The notes under the pieces are model-generated. The model worked only from the letters and a program-made list of their open reading frames with translations, was not told the origin of the DNA and did no database searches. From Chitinophagaceae bacterium (GTDB lineage: Bacteria; Bacteroidota; Bacteroidia; Chitinophagales; Chitinophagaceae), in assembly GCA_004322425.1 (NCBI GenBank), contig SCVJ01000004.1:1-64000 (forward strand): DNA of 64,000 nucleotides. Direction: 5' to 3'. The first letter of the stretch is position 1, and every line of letters begins with the position of its first letter. This document shows, piece after piece, positions 25,017 through 33,947 of this stretch. Made by a program: the position numbers and the translations under genes.

Positions 25017-27319
25017 TTAATACCCAATTGCATAACTCCTCCAAAAGGGTTCAATTTATAAAACCATTGATTTTGTGATGAAACATTAAAAGGTTCTGGG
25101 GAAGGATTTTTTATTTTATAGGCATAATCAAGTCTGAGGCGGAAGTAACTAAAATCTATTCGTAATCCCGTTCCCGCACCAACTGCCAAATCCTTCATAA
25201 AATTATTGACGCTTAAATGACCGTTTAGAAAATCGTTATTCTTTTTTAAGAACCAAACATTTCCAATGTCAACAAAAAAACAACTGCTTACAGGAAAGTC
25301 GAAAATTTTAGTTACCGGAAAACGAAATTCTGCATTCGTTTCAAATTGAAAATCGCCAAATCGGAAAGGCGCTTCATCTCTTGATTTTAATGTCGATCCG
25401 GGACCTAACAAGCGTACACCCCAAGCCCGCATACTATTGGGTCCTCCTGCATAAAATTGTTTAAAAAAGGGAAGGTTAGCATTTTCATTTCTATTTCTAG
25501 TTTCAAAAGAAAAACCAGCACCTAAATAAGTTCTAAAAACAAATTCATTCTTTCGACTTACAATGTTTTTAATAAATTCAACATCGAGTTTTACAAAACG
25601 AAATAGGCTATCCAGAATTTTTACTTTGATTGAATTTGTCAAAAGCCCTGACTCTTCGATATTCGCTCTGAAAACATACGATGACTTTGGACTGCCGCCA
25701 CGAACCTGATAGCCAAGCTGGGCCGAAAGTACAAGCCCTTCATTGAAAATATAACGAAAGGTTGGAGTTTGGTTAAAAATTGAAATCAAACCTGATTGCG
25801 GCTTCAATAAGGCATATTCAATGTTTGGAAGTTTTATGGAAACAGATTTATTGTTCCAAGAAAAATTATATCCCCAAGCCGCGTGAAAAGAAGTGTGATT
25901 GAAAAAATCCTTACGTTCAATATTGGCTAAGGATACAGAAAGTACAGTTCGAAAATTATCACTAAATTTTTTGGGAATCCAATTAAGATTGGGAATTGAT
26001 TTTGGAAAATAAATAGTATGGCTAATACTGGTTTGTTTCGATTTCACAAATTCACCTTTCGATTCAACTTCAGTACTATAGCGAATGTTGGTAACGGATT
26101 GGTTCGAAGAATGAAGAAAATTTCGGTGCAACAACTGCACATTCATTCCAACTCCTAATAATGTTTCATCAAAAATTAAATTTGCATTTGTGTTTCTGCT
26201 TCCTTCCACATTGGCCGTTAATGAATATTTTTCTGCCGGAGTTAAGCGAATGGTAAAATCAACCGTGTCCGATTCGGTTCGTGGTAATGGCTCAATAGTA
26301 ACTTGTTTCCACGCACCCAACATATTAAATTGATTGATTGTCTTTAAATACAATTGCTGATTATAGAGATCTCCACTTTTAAAATAAATATTTTGTGCAA
26401 GGAACTTTGGTTTAAAAATATTTTGATAAGATTTGATAGTAATATTATTAGCAAGATTGTCAGTCTTCTCTTTGGTACTTGAACTTGTTGGATTTAAATC
26501 GGGGTAAATAGTCGTATTGCCAACATAATATTTTTGTAACAAACTACTGTCATATCTCGGTCTCAGCTGAATTTCGATTTGAGTAGTTGGTTGATTTCTC
26601 TTTTGATTTATCTTTTCTAAAATGGCAATTTGTTCAAAAGGATCAACCGCAGGTTGTAAAAAAGAAATATCTAAAGTGTCCCAAACAGCTACTAATTCAT
26701 CTCTCGTAAATTTTAAATATCCATTGGAACGGTAAACATCAACCAAGCGATCGAGCTCTTGTGAAATGATTTGTTTGGAAAAGGGATTTCCTTTTTTCAA
26801 CTCAGAATTTTCTAATGTATTATTAGTAAGTTCTTGTAAAGCAGGATGCAGAATGTTGTATCGCACCGAATTTAATTTAAATTGATTGTCAGGAGCAACA
26901 TAAAATTTTACGATAGTTCTATTTTGAATATGATTGGACATTTTCTTATAAATCATCATAGTATCAAACCGGATAGAATTATATAAATATCCTTCTGCGT
27001 TCAATAAGTCTTTCATAAAGGAAGCCGATTTTTCTGCATTAGCATTTTCATAAACAGGAGGGTTTACAAGAATGGAACGGTTAAATCCTTTGTAAATAAA
27101 AGTTCGAACTGTATTTAATTTTATACTATCATCTAATTGCGCATGGAGTTGAGAAATGAAATTCTTTTTTTCATCTTTTGAAAATTTACCCTCAAGTTGA
27201 ATTGACGTTTGATAGACAAAAGGTTGATGAAGTGGATAATTTTTTGGAATGACGGAACAGGAAACCAAAAGTATTCCCAACAGGAGTGTAAAAAGTGAGT
27301 ATGTTTTAAATTGGAACAT
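24998..27319 (-). CDS. tamL: TamL-type lipoprotein beta-barrel (BamA/TamA superfamily)
   Basis: 773 residues. Instead of a plain signal peptide it has a lipobox (LLVSC, Cys21), the feature that distinguishes TamL of Bacteroidota from TamA. POTRA-like segments occupy about 130-380, and a 16-strand D15-type barrel fills the C-terminal half with the motif FYAGGPNSMRAWG and a terminal aromatic (YPFSF). It would work with a TamB partner (not in this window) in moving phospholipid or assembling outer-membrane proteins. Starts divergently only 14 bases from the TrmH-type methyltransferase gene; its end overlaps truB. Confidence 0.88.
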   Translation of the reverse strand: MFQFKTYSLFTLLLGILLVSCSVIPKNYPLHQPFVYQTSIQLEGKFSKDEKKNFISQLHAQLDDSIKLNTVRTFIYKGFNRSILVNPPVYENANAEKSASFMKDLLNAEGYLYNSIRFDTMMIYKKMSNHIQNRTIVKFYVAPDNQFKLNSVRYNILHPALQELTNNTLENSELKKGNPFSKQIISQELDRLVDVYRSNGYLKFTRDELVAVWDTLDISFLQPAVDPFEQIAILEKINQKRNQPTTQIEIQLRPRYDSSLLQKYYVGNTTIYPDLNPTSSSTKEKTDNLANNITIKSYQNIFKPKFLAQNIYFKSGDLYNQQLYLKTINQFNMLGAWKQVTIEPLPRTESDTVDFTIRLTPAEKYSLTANVEGSRNTNANLIFDETLLGVGMNVQLLHRNFLHSSNQSVTNIRYSTEVESKGEFVKSKQTSISHTIYFPKSIPNLNWIPKKFSDNFRTVLSVSLANIERKDFFNHTSFHAAWGYNFSWNNKSVSIKLPNIEYALLKPQSGLISIFNQTPTFRYIFNEGLVLSAQLGYQVRGGSPKSSYVFRANIEESGLLTNSIKVKILDSLFRFVKLDVEFIKNIVSRKNEFVFRTYLGAGFSFETRNRNENANLPFFKQFYAGGPNSMRAWGVRLLGPGSTLKSRDEAPFRFGDFQFETNAEFRFPVTKIFDFPVSSCFFVDIGNVWFLKKNNDFLNGHLSVNNFMKDLAVGAGTGLRIDFSYFRLRLDYAYKIKNPSPEPFNVSSQNQWFYKLNPFGGVMQLGINYPFSF

Positions 27320-27321
27320 CC

Positions 27322-27329
27322 TAATTTTG
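27322..27329 (+). promoter_or_regulatory. -7 promoter box TAATTTTG, 4 nt before the methyltransferase ATG
   Basis: A perfect TAnnTTTG element inside the 14-bp gap between two divergent genes. It ends 4 nt before the ATG at 27334, predicting a leaderless transcript, and the upstream promoter half would lie inside the tamL coding region. Confidence 0.6.
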
Positions 27330-27333
27330 ATTC

Positions 27334-28059
27334 ATGCTTTTAAAATCAGAGCTCAAATATATTCAAAGTTTATTCCATAAAAAGGGACGTGACCAAGAAG
27401 GATTGTTTATTGCCGAAGGTCCAAAAATTGTTACAGAGTTTTCAGCGGATAAAACTATTCGCATTAGAAAAATTTATGCTTTGCCATCATTTTTGAATAA
27501 GATAAAAATTGCAATAGATTCTACTGAAGTAACCGAAGAGGAACTGCAAAAAATATCGCAAAATAAAACACCAAACGAAGTTTTGGCGGTGGTCGAAAAA
27601 ATAAAGTGGGAAGAAAATTCAAAATCAAAAGATAGTATTTGTATTACATTGGATACAATTCAAGATCCTGGAAATTTGGGAACTATAATTCGATTGGCAG
27701 ATTGGTTTGGAGTGAAACAAATAGTTTGCAGTTTAAATTGTGCGGATGTGTACAATAGTAAGGTGGTTCAGTCTTCCATGGGAAGTATTGCAAGAGTGCA
27801 AGTTGAATATCTTGATTTGAAAACTTGGTTTCAAGAAAATTCAGAATCAAGAATTTATGGTGCTACATTAAACGGGAGAGACGTTACTTCGATGGAAAAA
27901 ATAAAAAAAGGAATAATTGTAATTGGAAACGAATCGAAAGGAATAAGTGAAGAATTACTTCCGTTTATTAATGTACAAATTACAATTCTAGGAAAAGGAA
28001 AGGCAGAATCACTTAATGCTGGAGTAGCAACTGGAATTATTCTTTCTCACCTTATCTAA
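27334..28059 (+). CDS. TrmH/SpoU-family RNA 2'-O-methyltransferase
   Basis: 241 residues. An N-terminal substrate-binding part (KKGRDQEGLFIAEGPKIV) is followed by the SPOUT knot domain with its three motifs: LDTIQDPGNLGTIIRLADW, IVIGNESKGIS and SLNAGVATGIILSHLI. It methylates the ribose of an rRNA or tRNA nucleotide using S-adenosylmethionine; the target base cannot be told. The last 8 bases overlap the convergent FtsX-like gene. Confidence 0.9.
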   Translation: MLLKSELKYIQSLFHKKGRDQEGLFIAEGPKIVTEFSADKTIRIRKIYALPSFLNKIKIAIDSTEVTEEELQKISQNKTPNEVLAVVEKIKWEENSKSKDSICITLDTIQDPGNLGTIIRLADWFGVKQIVCSLNCADVYNSKVVQSSMGSIARVQVEYLDLKTWFQENSESRIYGATLNGRDVTSMEKIKKGIIVIGNESKGISEELLPFINVQITILGKGKAESLNAGVATGIILSHLI

Positions 28060-29287
28060 ATCGGATAGCTTTTATTGGAGTTATTTTATTGACTAAAAAA
28101 CTGGGAATCATTAAAGACAAGAAACAAATTATCATTGTACCCAAACAAACTGCAGTAACTTGCCACCATACAATTTTTACAGCGGCAGTACTCATAAAAT
28201 AAGCTTCTTCTTTTAATGTAATGAAACCTGTTTGTTGTTGAATAAAAAGTAATCCCAAACCTAATGCTGTACCTAAAATAATTCCTGTAATAGTTATTGT
28301 TATAGAATAACGTAGGAAAATTTTTTGAACAGTCCAATCAGTAGCGCCAAGTGTTTTTAGTACGCCAACCATTCTTACTCGTTCCAAAACCAATATAATA
28401 AGACAGGTAATTAGGTTGATAATAGCAACTAAAAGCATAAAGCCAATGAGCACATTTCGTGTTACATCTTGCATTCCCAACCAATCAAAAATATTAGGAT
28501 AAATGTCGCGTATGGTTTTTGTATCCCATTCCAAAGGGAATACATCCAACTCATATAATTCTTGACTTGTTTGTTGCATTTGATGATAGTCATTCAGAAA
28601 AATTTCATATCCCCCAATTTGAGATGATTGCCAACCATTTAATCGTTGAATGAGTTTGATATCGGCAATTGCAAATGAATTATCATATTGTTCAATACCG
28701 GTTTTATAAATTCCTACAATTTCTAGTTTGTCGGGGCGTAATGTTCCATCTGGTCGAATGAAATAAATCAAAACTGAATCCTGCAATTTTAATTTTAGTT
28801 GATTGGCAGTATGTGTAGAGATAAGAATTTCTCTGGAGTAACTTGTTTCATTAAAATGCAACCATTTTCCTTCTTGAAGAAACTGATTAAAATGCTTGAA
28901 ATCATAATTGCTATCCAAGCCTTTTACCATAATTCCCTCCATTTCATCTTTTGTTTTCAAAATTGAATAACGAGTTGCGAATGGATGAATACTCTTTACT
29001 TGGGAATTATTCTTTAAAGCTGTAAGGACAGTATCGTTTTTAGTAATTGAAATTTCTTCAGAAGTTGGAGACCGGTCGCCTTGTTTGTATTGTACGTGAA
29101 TATGCCCCCAAAAACTAAAAATTTTTTGACTTACAGTTTCCTGAAATCCATTTACAAAAGATAACGTAATAATCATCACGGCTACACTGATAGCGGTGGC
29201 AACAGCTGATAACCGAATGATAAATCGAGAAAATGATTTTTGACGATTAAAAGTAATTCGATTTGCTATGAAAGTTGAAAGATTCAA
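28052..29287 (-). CDS. FtsX/LolC-type ABC transporter permease
   Basis: 411 residues: one N-terminal membrane helix (about 25-47), a large extracytoplasmic domain of roughly 220 residues (MacB_PCD type), and three C-terminal helices with the conserved RVRMVGVLKTLGAT motif that contacts the ATPase. This is the layout of LolC/LolE lipoprotein-releasing permeases. The ATPase partner is not adjacent. A -7 box lies 16 nt before its start. Confidence 0.87.
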   Translation of the reverse strand: MNLSTFIANRITFNRQKSFSRFIIRLSAVATAISVAVMIITLSFVNGFQETVSQKIFSFWGHIHVQYKQGDRSPTSEEISITKNDTVLTALKNNSQVKSIHPFATRYSILKTKDEMEGIMVKGLDSNYDFKHFNQFLQEGKWLHFNETSYSREILISTHTANQLKLKLQDSVLIYFIRPDGTLRPDKLEIVGIYKTGIEQYDNSFAIADIKLIQRLNGWQSSQIGGYEIFLNDYHQMQQTSQELYELDVFPLEWDTKTIRDIYPNIFDWLGMQDVTRNVLIGFMLLVAIINLITCLIILVLERVRMVGVLKTLGATDWTVQKIFLRYSITITITGIILGTALGLGLLFIQQQTGFITLKEEAYFMSTAAVKIVWWQVTAVCLGTMIICFLSLMIPSFLVNKITPIKAIRFR

Positions 29288-29303
29288 GCGGGTGTTTAAT
29301 AAT

Positions 29304-29311
29304 CAAAAATA
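29304..29311 (-). promoter_or_regulatory. -7 promoter box TATTTTTG for the FtsX-like gene
   Basis: Perfect TAnnTTTG on the minus strand, 16 nt before the ATG of the permease gene. A short leader of about 12 nt is predicted. Confidence 0.55.
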
Positions 29312-29396
29312 GGAAGCGAAAAAGATTTAAGCGATTTTTCCTGATAATTTCACAATATTGTATTGAAAATACGTTTTAGTAGCAACAATTATTTTC

Positions 29397-30674
29397 ATGA
29401 AATCAGTTTTAACAGCTTGTTTTTTATTGTTGACATATTTGGTGCAAAGCCAAAATCCCGATTTTAAGTATGGCCAATCAATTCAATCTGCACAATTATT
29501 AAAAAATGGGAATTCGCTAAATTTTCCTGTGCTAAAATTAAATAGTTCAGATGAACTACAGCTTTATTTTGACGACCTAGATGCAAAGGTTAAAAATTAT
29601 TATTATACATATCAATTATGTAATAGCGATTGGTCTGTTTCATCACTAAATTCTTTTAATTATATAAAGGGGTTTCAAAACGTTCGTATTAATACGTATA
29701 GAAATTCTTCAATAGCACTTACGCCATACATTCACTATCAAGCAAATATTCCAAGCAAATCAAGTGTAATTACTCGTTCAGGCAATTATCTTTTGAAAAT
29801 ATTTTTAGATGCGGACACAGCAAAGCTTGTTTTTACAAAGCAATTTATAGTAGTGGACAAAAAAGTAGATGTAGTAGCCAATGTGTTACAACCTTTTAGT
29901 GGCGAATTTTTTCGAACACATCAAAAGGTACAAATTGCGTTTACAGTGAATCAACAATTAAATGTTTTTAGTCCGCAAGATTTTTCCGTAGTGATACTGC
30001 AAAATAATGTTTGGAATAGTGCCGTGACGTTAATAAATCCATCTGTGTTTAGAGATAAGTATTTTGAATACAATGATGAGTTGCTTTCTACTTTCTCTGC
30101 TGGAAAGGCGTGGCGATGGATAGATTTACGAAGTTTTAAATTGATGAGTGAAAGAATGACTCGTCTTGAAAAAAAATTGACACAAACTAATGTTTTTGTA
30201 AAGACAGATGAGGAGCGGCAGCAGCAACCGCTAATTAATTATCGAGATATTAATGGAGTTCTTTTTATAGAAACTACCGATAACGTCAATCCATTTTGGC
30301 AAGCCGATTATGCAACTGTTCATTTTAGTTTTTCACCTCCGGCTAATAAAGCTTATTACAAGAAAGATGTTTATTTGTTTGGCGAGTTGACTAATTATGC
30401 TAAAAATGAAAATGCAAAAATGAGATTCAATGAAGAAAAAGGCATGTATGAAACTGAATTATTTTTAAAACAAGGTTTTTATAACTATACTTATTGCATT
30501 GCGAATGAAAAAAATCAAACTGGACAAAATAATTTCAAAAATTTGGATGGAAATTATTGGGCAACAGACAATTCTTATACAGTTTTAGTGTATTATCATC
30601 CATTTGGAGGAAGAGCCGATGAATTGGTAGGAGTTACTACAATTAATTCAAATTTTCAGATTAGAAGCAATTAG
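29397..30674 (+). CDS. T9SS plug-type protein (DUF5103)
   Basis: 425 residues with a signal peptide ending at VQSQ. The sequence follows the DUF5103 family: KYGQSIQSAQLLKNGNSLNFPVL (in part), SDELQLYFDDLD, YYYTYQLCNSDWS near the N-terminus, and LDGNYWATDNSYTVLVYYHPFGGRADELVG near the C-terminus. The family is now described as the plug of the type IX secretion translocon, which closes the SprA pore from the periplasm. This fits the T9SS-sorted protein at the start of the window. Confidence 0.85.
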   Translation: MKSVLTACFLLLTYLVQSQNPDFKYGQSIQSAQLLKNGNSLNFPVLKLNSSDELQLYFDDLDAKVKNYYYTYQLCNSDWSVSSLNSFNYIKGFQNVRINTYRNSSIALTPYIHYQANIPSKSSVITRSGNYLLKIFLDADTAKLVFTKQFIVVDKKVDVVANVLQPFSGEFFRTHQKVQIAFTVNQQLNVFSPQDFSVVILQNNVWNSAVTLINPSVFRDKYFEYNDELLSTFSAGKAWRWIDLRSFKLMSERMTRLEKKLTQTNVFVKTDEERQQQPLINYRDINGVLFIETTDNVNPFWQADYATVHFSFSPPANKAYYKKDVYLFGELTNYAKNENAKMRFNEEKGMYETELFLKQGFYNYTYCIANEKNQTGQNNFKNLDGNYWATDNSYTVLVYYHPFGGRADELVGVTTINSNFQIRSN

Positions 30675-30692
30675 CCAGCAAAAGCTTTCCCT

Positions 30693-30700
30693 TATCTTTG
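30693..30700 (+). promoter_or_regulatory. -7 promoter box TATCTTTG of the SRP RNA
   Basis: A perfect TAnnTTTG element ending 4 nt before the first base of the SRP RNA closing stem. Since the RNA's 5' end is fixed by its structure, this gives an internal measure of box-to-start distance for this genome. Confidence 0.8.
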
Positions 30701-30704
30701 CGAC

Positions 30705-30799
30705 GGCAGGTCTTACACGACCAGCTCCTGCTGAACCTCCCCAGAGCCGGAAGGCAGCAAGGATACGTGGTTGTAGCGGTGCGATGTGAGTAGCCTGCC
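30705..30799 (+). ncRNA. ffs: Signal recognition particle RNA, small bacterial type (4.5S-like)
   Basis: About 95 nt. The closing helix GGCAGG/CCTGCC sets both ends. The apical domain is intact: GCC-GGAA-GGC hairpin (GGAA tetraloop at 30749-30752) above the CAGA/AGCA internal loop that binds the M domain of Ffh. The terminal helix is followed by TTTTT, so the closing stem may also serve in termination. It binds Ffh to target membrane proteins. Confidence 0.95.
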
Positions 30800-30829
30800 T
30801 TTTTAAAATAAATGATTCAAAAATTTAGC

Positions 30830-31483
30830 ATGAAATTTTTTATCGATACTGCAAATCTTGCACAAATTAAAGAAGCAAATGAGCTAGGAATTTTAGATGG
30901 TGTAACCACGAATCCATCCTTGATGGCCAAAGAAGGCATTAAAGGGGAAGCTGCTATTATAAATCATTATAAAGCCATTTGTGAATTAGTGGATGGTGAT
31001 ATTAGTGCCGAAGTGATTGCAACCGATTTTGCAGGAATTGTAGAAGAGGGAAAAAAATTAGCAGCAATTCACAAAAATATTGTTGTAAAAGTTCCGATGA
31101 TAAAAGACGGAATTAAAGCTATAAAATATTTTAGTGATGCTGGAATCAGAACTAATTGTACTCTTGTTTTTTCGGCTGGGCAAGCTATTTTAGCAGCAAA
31201 AGCTGGTGCCAGTTATGTTTCTCCTTTTATTGGAAGAATTGACGATAGCGGTTGGGATGGTGTGCAATTGATTGAACAAATTGTTCATATTTTTTCTATT
31301 CAAGGATTTAAAACCGAAGTATTAGCAGCATCAATTCGTTTCCCCAATCATATTATTCGTTGTGCCGAAGCAGGTGCACATGTTTGCACTTGTCCACTTG
31401 ATTCCATTCTAGGTTTATTAAAACACCCACTTACAGATATTGGATTGGCAAAGTTTCTTGAAGATGCCAAAAAGACCCAATAA
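30830..31483 (+). CDS. Small transaldolase / fructose-6-phosphate aldolase-type protein
   Basis: 217 residues from the ATG at 30830 ([16 protein letters not shown], the standard family N-terminus); an upstream ATG at 30812 would add six atypical residues. Schiff-base Lys87 lies in [19 protein letters not shown] and [14 protein letters not shown] are the phosphate and substrate loops. The single-domain TalC/FSA branch contains both transaldolases and fructose-6-phosphate aldolases; transaldolase of the pentose phosphate pathway is the likelier role. It lies directly behind the SRP RNA gene. Confidence 0.92.
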   Translation: MKFFIDTANLAQIKEANELGILDGVTTNPSLMAKEGIKGEAAIINHYKAICELVDGDISAEVIATDFAGIVEEGKKLAAIHKNIVVKVPMIKDGIKAIKYFSDAGIRTNCTLVFSAGQAILAAKAGASYVSPFIGRIDDSGWDGVQLIEQIVHIFSIQGFKTEVLAASIRFPNHIIRCAEAGAHVCTCPLDSILGLLKHPLTDIGLAKFLEDAKKTQ

Positions 31484-31528
31484 ATTTTTGTAGATCAGTT
31501 TATTTTAAAATAACTAAAACTATTTTCT

Positions 31529-32425
31529 ATGAATTTTGAATGGAAAGGAGTTTTTCCTGCTTTACTTACGCCATTTACTGAGAAAGATGAGGTAGATTAT
31601 GATTTGTTCAAAAAAAATTTGCAATCTCAGTTAGATGCTGGAGTTCATGGAGTAATTATTGGTGGATCGTTGGGAGAGGCAAGTACAATTACACAATTTG
31701 AAAAAGAGCAACTTACAAAATGTGCGGTTGACTATGTTTCTGGAAAAATACCAGTCATAATGAACATTGCTGAAAGTACCACGAATGATGCCATCCAGCA
31801 ATCAAACAATGCAAAAAAATGGGGTGCTTCTGGATTAATGCTGCTTCCGCCCATGCGATATAAAACTGATCATCGGGAAACTGTGGGATATTTTAAATCT
31901 GTGGCAACACAAACAGATTTGCCAATTATGATTTACAATAATCCTGTAGATTATAAAATAGATGTAACGATTGATATGTTTGATGAATTAATTCAATGTA
32001 ACAATATTACAGCAGTTAAAGAAAGCACACGAGATGTAACAAATGTTACTCGATTAAAAAATAGATTTGGAAATAGAATTAAGATTTTATGTGGAGTAGA
32101 TACATTGGCAATGGAAGAATTATGCTTGGGGGCAGATGGTTGGGTAGCAGGATTAGTCGATGCTTTTCCAAAAGAAACTGTAGCTATTTATAATTTAGTT
32201 AAAGCAGGAAAAATTGACGAAGCCACAAAAATTTACAGATGGTTTATGCCATTACTCGAATTGGATATTCATCCCAAATTAGTACAATATATCAAACTAG
32301 CTGCGGCTCAAACAGGCATTGGAAGTGAATTTGTGCGTCCTCCTCGATTAACTTTGATGGGAGACGAACGAGTTAAAGTTTTAAAAATTATTAATGATGG
32401 AATTAAGTATCGCCCAATAATTTAA
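31529..32425 (+). CDS. DapA-family lyase, probable 1-pyrroline-4-hydroxy-2-carboxylate deaminase
   Basis: 298 residues, an (alpha/beta)8 aldolase of the dihydrodipicolinate synthase superfamily: Schiff-base Lys164 in ITAVKEST, Tyr136 in MIYNNP, and GGSLGE (45-50) in place of the DapA GTTGE loop. The next genes encode a semialdehyde dehydrogenase, a hydroxyproline epimerase and a D-amino-acid dehydrogenase, which is the known trans-4-hydroxyproline pathway. In that setting this enzyme deaminates and dehydrates pyrroline-4-hydroxy-2-carboxylate to 2-oxoglutarate semialdehyde. Lysine synthesis is less likely because of the context and the changed loop. Confidence 0.87.
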   Translation: MNFEWKGVFPALLTPFTEKDEVDYDLFKKNLQSQLDAGVHGVIIGGSLGEASTITQFEKEQLTKCAVDYVSGKIPVIMNIAESTTNDAIQQSNNAKKWGASGLMLLPPMRYKTDHRETVGYFKSVATQTDLPIMIYNNPVDYKIDVTIDMFDELIQCNNITAVKESTRDVTNVTRLKNRFGNRIKILCGVDTLAMEELCLGADGWVAGLVDAFPKETVAIYNLVKAGKIDEATKIYRWFMPLLELDIHPKLVQYIKLAAAQTGIGSEFVRPPRLTLMGDERVKVLKIINDGIKYRPII

Positions 32426-32435
32426 TAAAAAAAAT

Positions 32436-33926
32436 ATGTTTACTGATTCTACATCAAATGAAATAGGTATTGTGATGACAGAAGCTTGGGAAGCTTTTCA
32501 CATTTATCGTAAAATGAGTTTGCAACGAAGAGCGGATTTTATGAAAACGATTGCATTTGAAATTGAAGCTTGCGGTGATTTGTTGATTCAAACAGCAATG
32601 GAGGAAACTAATTTGCCTGAAGTACGATTAAAAAATGAACGTGCCAGAACAATGTTTCAACTTAATCAATATGCCACTTTTTGTGAAGAAGGTAGTTGGT
32701 TGAATGCATGTATTGATACTGCGGTGGATGATAAAAATCCACCCAAACCAGACATTCGAAAAATGCTTGTTCCTATTGGACCAGTAGTAGTTTTTGGTGC
32801 TTCAAATTTTCCATTTGCATATTCTACTGCGGGTGGAGATACTGCGTGCGCCCTTGCTGCAGGTTGTTCAGTAATTGTAAAAGCACATCCCGCACATCCT
32901 AAAACTTCTACAATTGTAGCCAATGCAATTTATAAAGCAGTTGAAAAATGTAATATGCCCAAAGGAATATTTGCTCATGTTTTTGGACAAAGTTTTGAAG
33001 TCGGGAAAAATTTAGTAATGCATCCAAAAACTAAAGCTGTTGGTTTTACAGGTTCTTACATTGGTGGTAAACAATTATTCGATTGGGCAAACCAGCGTAA
33101 AGAACCGATTCCGGTTTTTGCAGAAATGGGAAGTGTAAATCCTATTTTTCTTCTTCAAGAGAAATTAAAAAAAGACACATCAAGTTTGGCGCAAAACATT
33201 GCGGCATCCATTACTTTAGGAATAGGTCAATTTTGTACAAATCCGGGATTGATTATTGGAATTGAAAGCGAGGAATTAAACTTATTTGTACATGATTTGG
33301 GAAAGCTAATACAGCAAACAAACCCTGCTGCTATGCTGCATTCCGGAATTGTAAAATCTTACAAAAACAAAAAATCTGAATCCTTATTGCAGGAAGGAGT
33401 TCATTTAGTTGCTGAATCTGAAAAAGAAGTTAAAGAAAATGAAGGATTGCCTTCTGCGGCAACTACTACAGGCGCAATATTTTTAAATAATCCTTTACTT
33501 CATCAAGAAATATTTGGCCCTTTTTCGTTAGTTGTTCGTTGTAAGGATTTGAACGAAATGCTTGAAGTAGCAATGCATTTAGAAGGTCAATTGACAGCAA
33601 CAATAATGGCTACAGAAAACGATTTTCTTCAAAGTAACAATTTAGTGGAAGCCATTAAAAATATTTGTGGCAGGTTTATTTTAAATGGAGTTCCAACTGG
33701 TGTTGAAGTTTGTACTAGTATGCAACATGGAGGTCCTTTTCCTGCATCAACAGACTCCAGGTTTACCGCAGTGGGAATAGACGGAATAAAAAGATTTGCC
33801 AGACCTATGTCTTTTCAAAATTGGCCTAATAATCTTCTACCAGATGAGTTGAAAAACGAAAATTCTCAAAAAATATGGCGAACGGTTAATGGGCAATTGA
33901 CAAAAGATGTTATTTTTTCAAATTAA
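32436..33926 (+). CDS. 2-oxoglutarate-semialdehyde (2,5-dioxovalerate) dehydrogenase
   Basis: 496 residues of the ALDH superfamily in the KGSADH branch: Asn124 in GASNFPFAYS, Glu230 in FAEMGSVNPIF and nucleophile Cys267 in GIGQFCTNPG. The GQFCTNPG context is typical of alpha-ketoglutaric semialdehyde dehydrogenases and differs from the SSADH at 9161 (GQVCVSPQR). It oxidises the product of the preceding enzyme to 2-oxoglutarate, the final step of hydroxyproline breakdown. It lies 10 bases after the deaminase gene. Confidence 0.92.
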   Translation: MFTDSTSNEIGIVMTEAWEAFHIYRKMSLQRRADFMKTIAFEIEACGDLLIQTAMEETNLPEVRLKNERARTMFQLNQYATFCEEGSWLNACIDTAVDDKNPPKPDIRKMLVPIGPVVVFGASNFPFAYSTAGGDTACALAAGCSVIVKAHPAHPKTSTIVANAIYKAVEKCNMPKGIFAHVFGQSFEVGKNLVMHPKTKAVGFTGSYIGGKQLFDWANQRKEPIPVFAEMGSVNPIFLLQEKLKKDTSSLAQNIAASITLGIGQFCTNPGLIIGIESEELNLFVHDLGKLIQQTNPAAMLHSGIVKSYKNKKSESLLQEGVHLVAESEKEVKENEGLPSAATTTGAIFLNNPLLHQEIFGPFSLVVRCKDLNEMLEVAMHLEGQLTATIMATENDFLQSNNLVEAIKNICGRFILNGVPTGVEVCTSMQHGGPFPASTDSRFTAVGIDGIKRFARPMSFQNWPNNLLPDELKNENSQKIWRTVNGQLTKDVIFSN

Positions 33927-33947
33927 TTGGCCTAAATTTTATTGATT

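Noticed and set aside
31529..32425. Dihydrodipicolinate synthase (dapA) of lysine synthesis
   Set aside because: The GTTGE loop is replaced by GGSLGE and the gene is embedded in a hydroxyproline operon.
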